Shown here: positions 60,759-64,000 of the stretch, one piece after another
Layout: every line of letters starts with the position of its first letter
How positions within the stretch are numbered: position 1 is the stretch's first letter
Assembly: GCF_030915405.1 (NCBI RefSeq)
Contig: NZ_CP133262.1
Span: forward strand, 496,001-560,000
Length of the DNA: 64,000 nt
Direction of reading: 5' to 3'
Source: Neobacillus nitrireducens
GTDB taxonomy: Bacteria; Bacillota; Bacilli; Bacillales; Cytobacillaceae
The notes under the pieces: model-generated
Databases searched by the model: none
Seen by the model: the letters and a program-made list of their open reading frames with translations, nothing else
What the model was told of the DNA's origin: nothing
Translations under genes and position numbers: made by a program

Positions 60759-63005
60759 ATGAAGGTGATAAATTTTATAAAAGAATGGCAGCAGGCCCTC
60801 CAAAATGAGATCCTCCATTTAAAAAAATATGGCAGTAATAAATTTTTTGTTACGAATGGCAGGCTGCTATCGGCAGAGGGATCCTATACCTACTACTTCG
60901 ATACCGCGCTATCGATTCGAATACCTATCGGTTCTCAGGTTCGGCTCGAGTGGGGAAGCATGAAACAAAATGGACGTGTTCTCTCCTCTGAAGGTAAAGG
61001 AGTGATGCTTGCCATGGAGCAATCCTACGGAGATTTAATTCATGAGGCACAGCTTTTTCATGATCCATGGGAACTGCTCGAACAGCTGATTTTGCGTTTG
61101 GATGAGATAAAGAAAAATAAGCAAAAACGAATCAGAGTGAAACGGTTGATGGCCCCATCGATGCCTGCTAAGCATCCAATAGAAAAAAGTAAAAGCAATG
61201 TTCATGAACTCGTTTTACGTTCCAAGTACAATCCAGTGACCTTTGTTTGGGGGCCACCTGGAACAGGTAAAACCTATACCTTGGCCCGGGTAGCCGCTAA
61301 TAAGTATTTTCAGGAAAAAAAAGTCTTGATTTTATCGCACAGTAACCAAGCAGTCGATGTCCTCATTAGTGAAATATCAACCTTTATTCAAAAAAAAGGA
61401 CGCTTCCGTGCAGGGGATGTGCTACGCTATGGATTCAATACGGGTGAGCAACTTGCTAATCATCAAGCGGTTACGACTAGTCAGCTCCTTCAAAAAGACG
61501 ATCCCTTGCTTGCGGAGGATAAAGACAATTTATTAGCGGAAAGACGGAAACTGAAGCTAGATATCGCCCGTTCTTTTAGCAAAAGGGACACCAATCTGTT
61601 GCTAGAGCTTGAGACCAAGATTGCCAGGGTCCTTGAAAAGATTCGCCAAAAGGAACTTGAATTTATTAAGGATGCGTTCATTGTCGGGACGACTCTTGCC
61701 AAAGCAGCTGGTGATTCAGCCATTTATGAAAAGGAATTTGATCTTGTCATCCTTGATGAAGCCAGTATGGCTTATGTCCCACAGGCGGCTTTCGCGGCAA
61801 CACTAGGAAAGCGTGTTATTATTTGCGGGGATTTTAAACAATTACCACCGATTGCATCTTCTAGAGATCCGTTAGTGACAATGTGGTTAAAAGAGGATAT
61901 CTTTCATCGCGCAGGTGTGGTCGACTGGGTAAAGGACGGGATGCTCCATCCGCATTTATTTTTATTAAAAGAGCAACGGAGAATGCATCCTGATATTTCA
62001 GCGTTTACCAATCAATACATTTATCATTCGCTTGTCGGCGATCATGAAAGTGTTCAAAACAGCAGGAAAGCAATCGTCGAACTTGCACCCTTTTCAGGCA
62101 GGGCCGCTGTTCTATTGGATACAAGTTATCTTGGGGCACATTGCATGACAGAAAAGGCATCTAATTCTCGCATGAATATATGGCAGGCGTTATTGTCTTT
62201 TCAATTAATCCATGAGTCATACGTCGCCGGGGCACGGTCGATTGGGTATGTCACCCCCTACCGTGCGCAAGCTAATTTAATGGAACTAATACTGGCGGAT
62301 TTATACGCCAAAGAACTTTCGTCAGCTGATATCATCGCTGCGACCGTCCACAGATTTCAAGGCAGTGAGCGTGATGTGATGGTTTTTGATACGGTGGACA
62401 GTGAACCGCAAACACGGGCAGGGATGCTGCTGACCGGCAAGGACAGTGAACGATTGATCAATGTGGCCATCACAAGAACAAAAGGAAAGTTCATTCATGT
62501 CAGCAACCAATCATTTATCCGAAAACATATCTTCCCTCGTAAAACACTGAGGCAACTAGTGGACCAACAGGTGAGTAAACAGCAAACAGTTGGAACAAAG
62601 GATATTGGAAAATGGATTAAGGAGCAGCATCCACGATTAGATTGGATCCATGCACTTAAGTTAGACAAAGTATTCAGGGATCTCGAATCAGCTAAAAAAT
62701 CAATCATTCTTTCTTTACCAGAGCAAACCATACTAACTGAGGAATGGAAGAATCATCTGGCAAAAAGGAGCCCGTTTGTAAAATTAACTGTTTTGACAGG
62801 CGGCGATACATTTGCAACGATTCAACCAGATCAACTGTTGAACGAAAACTCATCGTTTCCATTTATCATCATTGACGAGCATCTTTTATGGCTGGGTTTA
62901 CCATTAGAGGCGGTAAAAGGGGTCCATCCACCCTATATTTCAGCAAGACTCCATTCGGAAAAAGTATGTGAGTATTTAATCGGACAGTTTCAGACTCGAG
63001 AGTAG
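60759..63005 (+). CDS. SF1 DNA/RNA helicase (Upf1/Dna2-like) with PLD-like C-terminal domain
   Basis: About 748 residues. Walker A GPPGTGKTYTLARV (near 166), Walker B VILDEASMAY (near 332), QRRMHPDIS, GYVTPYRAQ and VHRFQGSERDVMVFDTV plus NVAITRTKGK are the ordered superfamily 1 motifs of the Upf1-like clade. The last 130 residues (from about 620) resemble the phospholipase-D-like fold that often follows this helicase, but I see no HKD motif, so it is probably inactive as a nuclease. ATG 60759 lies after AGAAGGGA; ATG 60735 lies upstream of it with no site. Role in nucleic-acid repair is inferred. Confidence 0.88.
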   Translation: MKVINFIKEWQQALQNEILHLKKYGSNKFFVTNGRLLSAEGSYTYYFDTALSIRIPIGSQVRLEWGSMKQNGRVLSSEGKGVMLAMEQSYGDLIHEAQLFHDPWELLEQLILRLDEIKKNKQKRIRVKRLMAPSMPAKHPIEKSKSNVHELVLRSKYNPVTFVWGPPGTGKTYTLARVAANKYFQEKKVLILSHSNQAVDVLISEISTFIQKKGRFRAGDVLRYGFNTGEQLANHQAVTTSQLLQKDDPLLAEDKDNLLAERRKLKLDIARSFSKRDTNLLLELETKIARVLEKIRQKELEFIKDAFIVGTTLAKAAGDSAIYEKEFDLVILDEASMAYVPQAAFAATLGKRVIICGDFKQLPPIASSRDPLVTMWLKEDIFHRAGVVDWVKDGMLHPHLFLLKEQRRMHPDISAFTNQYIYHSLVGDHESVQNSRKAIVELAPFSGRAAVLLDTSYLGAHCMTEKASNSRMNIWQALLSFQLIHESYVAGARSIGYVTPYRAQANLMELILADLYAKELSSADIIAATVHRFQGSERDVMVFDTVDSEPQTRAGMLLTGKDSERLINVAITRTKGKFIHVSNQSFIRKHIFPRKTLRQLVDQQVSKQQTVGTKDIGKWIKEQHPRLDWIHALKLDKVFRDLESAKKSIILSLPEQTILTEEWKNHLAKRSPFVKLTVLTGGDTFATIQPDQLLNENSSFPFIIIDEHLLWLGLPLEAVKGVHPPYISARLHSEKVCEYLIGQFQTRE

Positions 63006-63075
63006 TTATTAGGATAAGTTCAGAGTGGAGGGGCACACACTTATATTTGACTAAATAGGCTAATTGGAGTAAAGT

Positions 63076-63104
63076 TTGACATAATAATCTAACTTAGCTA
63101 AAAT
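63076..63104 (+). promoter_or_regulatory. Sigma-A promoter of the SatD-like gene
   Basis: TTGACA (63076-63081), 17 bases, TAAAAT (63099-63104). The -35 is perfect and the -10 has one to two mismatches. It is covered by the TAATCTAA repeats listed next. Confidence 0.8.
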
Positions 63105-63121
63105 TAGATTATATAATCTAA
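63085..63121. promoter_or_regulatory. Operator with three TAATCTAA half-sites over the promoter
   Basis: TAATCTAA at 63085-63092, its reverse complement TTAGATTA at 63104-63111, and TAATCTAA at 63114-63121. The last two form a perfect 18-bp palindrome, TTAGATTATATAATCTAA. The sites span from the spacer of the promoter to past the transcription start, as expected for a repressor. Confidence 0.75.
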
Positions 63122-63146
63122 CTATTTTAGTTAAAGGGGAAAACAA

Positions 63147-63944
63147 ATGAATTATCCGATATCGATTTTTATTCTTGATGTCAGCGATTCATCCACAGAA
63201 AAGATGGGGGAGGCACTTACCGTTTATTTGGATGAATTGGTCGACTGGATCACTGAATGGACTAAGAATATGGGTCCGATACAAATAAAACATCGTGCTG
63301 GAGATGAAATTATTTTTGTGGGACCTGGTTATTCAACCGCTTATACGATTGCCTTTTTTGTAAGCAGGGTATGGAAGTTCAAGAATCATATGCCTTATTT
63401 TGGCTTGGCTTTTGGGGATATAGAAAAAGAAATAAAGGAAGTCGATCTTGAGAAATGGATTCATCCTTTGGTTAAACAAGCAAGATATGCGAATGATTTA
63501 ATCAAACAAGAAAAAAATCGAATGCTCTTTAAATTCGAACTTGATCAGTTCTACCCAAGTGAAGTTAATCCCTCGTTACCGTATCACCAGTTCAGAAATG
63601 AATTTGAGACACTTATTAATGGATTATTGCACTTACAGCTAAAATTTATCAAGAAACAAACCGATATCCAGGAGACCGTATGTTCACTTTATCTCATTTT
63701 AAACCAGCAAAAGGTGATTGGAAAGCTCCTTGGTAAAACATCTCCGACGATATCGAGTCATTTTAAAAAGGGAAATAGTGAAGAAATCCTAGATACTTTT
63801 TCAAAAATTATTAGTATACTGCATTCGTTACAAGAAAAAGCGTATCTTGAACGTGCAACCCATCCTCGAGATGTTAATAAGAACCTAATAACAAGCATCC
63901 GGAATCATTTGAAGCTGAAATTGAAAACATTACTTGATTCCTAG
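63147..63944 (+). CDS. SatD-family protein with helix-turn-helix-like segment
   Basis: 265 residues. The N-terminal part (VSDSSTEKMG and HRAGDEIIFVGPG) matches the SatD family of Firmicutes. Residues about 187-215 (VIGKLLGKTSPTISSHFKKGN, in parts) look like a DNA-binding helix-turn-helix. The next gene begins MLFLSLVLAH, fitting the DUF3307 membrane protein that commonly accompanies SatD. ATG lies six bases after AAAGGGG. Given the HTH and the palindromic operator at its promoter, autoregulation is a testable inference. The cellular role of SatD is unknown. Confidence 0.78.
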   Translation: MNYPISIFILDVSDSSTEKMGEALTVYLDELVDWITEWTKNMGPIQIKHRAGDEIIFVGPGYSTAYTIAFFVSRVWKFKNHMPYFGLAFGDIEKEIKEVDLEKWIHPLVKQARYANDLIKQEKNRMLFKFELDQFYPSEVNPSLPYHQFRNEFETLINGLLHLQLKFIKKQTDIQETVCSLYLILNQQKVIGKLLGKTSPTISSHFKKGNSEEILDTFSKIISILHSLQEKAYLERATHPRDVNKNLITSIRNHLKLKLKTLLDS

Positions 63945-63970
63945 ATTCAATCATAGAGAGAGGAGAAGCC

Positions 63971-64000
63971 ATGTTATTTCTCAGTCTAGTCCTTGCTCAC
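63971..64000 (+). CDS. Start of the next gene (membrane protein, DUF3307-like), cut by the window end
   Basis: Only the first ten codons are visible (MLFLSLVLAH). ATG lies five bases after AGGAG and 27 bp after the SatD-like stop. The hydrophobic start ending in LAH fits DUF3307 proteins, the usual SatD partner. The assignment depends on context. Confidence 0.5.
   Translation, partial: MLFLSLVLAH

Overview
The window reads as chromosomal DNA of an aerobic or facultatively anaerobic, spore-former-type Bacillaceae (Bacillus/Neobacillus-like). It is AT-rich, with strong AGGAGG-type ribosome binding sites, frequent TTG and GTG starts, sigma-A promoters, CcpA (cre) and Rex operators, and proteins that closely resemble B. 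subtilis CysJI, NarGHJI, FtsZ and DeoR. I see no rRNA, tRNA, CRISPR array, prophage or insertion sequence.

Layout. 1-6.2 kb: truncated NAD(P)H-hydrate repair enzyme, a Rex/cre-flanked small ORF and adhE, a stand-alone hypoxanthine phosphoribosyltransferase, a DinB protein and a membrane protein. 6.2-11.7 kb: an ftsZ outside any division cluster, then cysJI (assimilatory sulfite reductase). 11.8-20.1 kb: an S1-domain RNA-binding protein on the minus strand, then a respiratory nitrate reductase operon (hemerythrin-like protein, two small proteins, narGHJI). 20.2-32.4 kb: proline dehydrogenase, type II NADH dehydrogenase, a secreted SpoIID/SH3 protein, an alkyltransferase, a formate/nitrite channel, a VanW lipoprotein, a secreted 5'-nucleotidase and a large membrane protein; eight short GGTGCCTGACACC-type repeats are scattered at 12.4-32.4 kb. 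32.5-44.4 kb: thioesterase, TetR/MFS drug-efflux pair, a very large multicopper oxidase with four FN3 domains plus a small exported partner, several hypothetical proteins and a uroporphyrinogen-III-synthase-like protein. 44.9-51.4 kb: reductive pyrimidine catabolism (preT, preA, hydA, two small proteins, a PucR regulator). 51.6-59.4 kb: a bacterial microcompartment (BMC) operon. 59.5-64 kb: a small HTH protein, an acidic repeat protein, an SF1 helicase and a SatD/DUF3307 pair.

The most notable system is the BMC operon: a DeoR-type regulator, PduL phosphotransacylase, a predicted flavoprotein, three BMC-P vertex proteins, two BMC-H shell proteins, a CoA-acylating aldehyde dehydrogenase, a triosephosphate isomerase, an RpiB-like sugar-phosphate isomerase and DeoC. 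It fits the sugar-phosphate-utilising (SPU) class. The inferred pathway is 2-deoxyribose 5-phosphate to acetaldehyde plus glyceraldehyde 3-phosphate, acetaldehyde to acetyl-CoA to acetyl phosphate, and triose-phosphate isomerisation. Features worth attention: amphipathic N-terminal extensions on PduL, aldehyde dehydrogenase, DeoC and, unusually, triosephosphate isomerase; two in-frame translation starts for one shell protein, each with its own ribosome binding site; RpiB with Asp in place of the catalytic Cys; no alcohol dehydrogenase and no BMC-T gene; and five CGCTGATAAA repeats spaced 20-21 bp apart inside the operon.

Metabolically the window combines anaerobic redox genes (adhE, narGHJI, formate/nitrite channel, with Rex-like sites) with nucleic-acid salvage (hpt, 5'-nucleotidase, pyrimidine degradation, deoxyribose phosphate BMC). 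All functions are assigned from sequence reading only; no database search was run.
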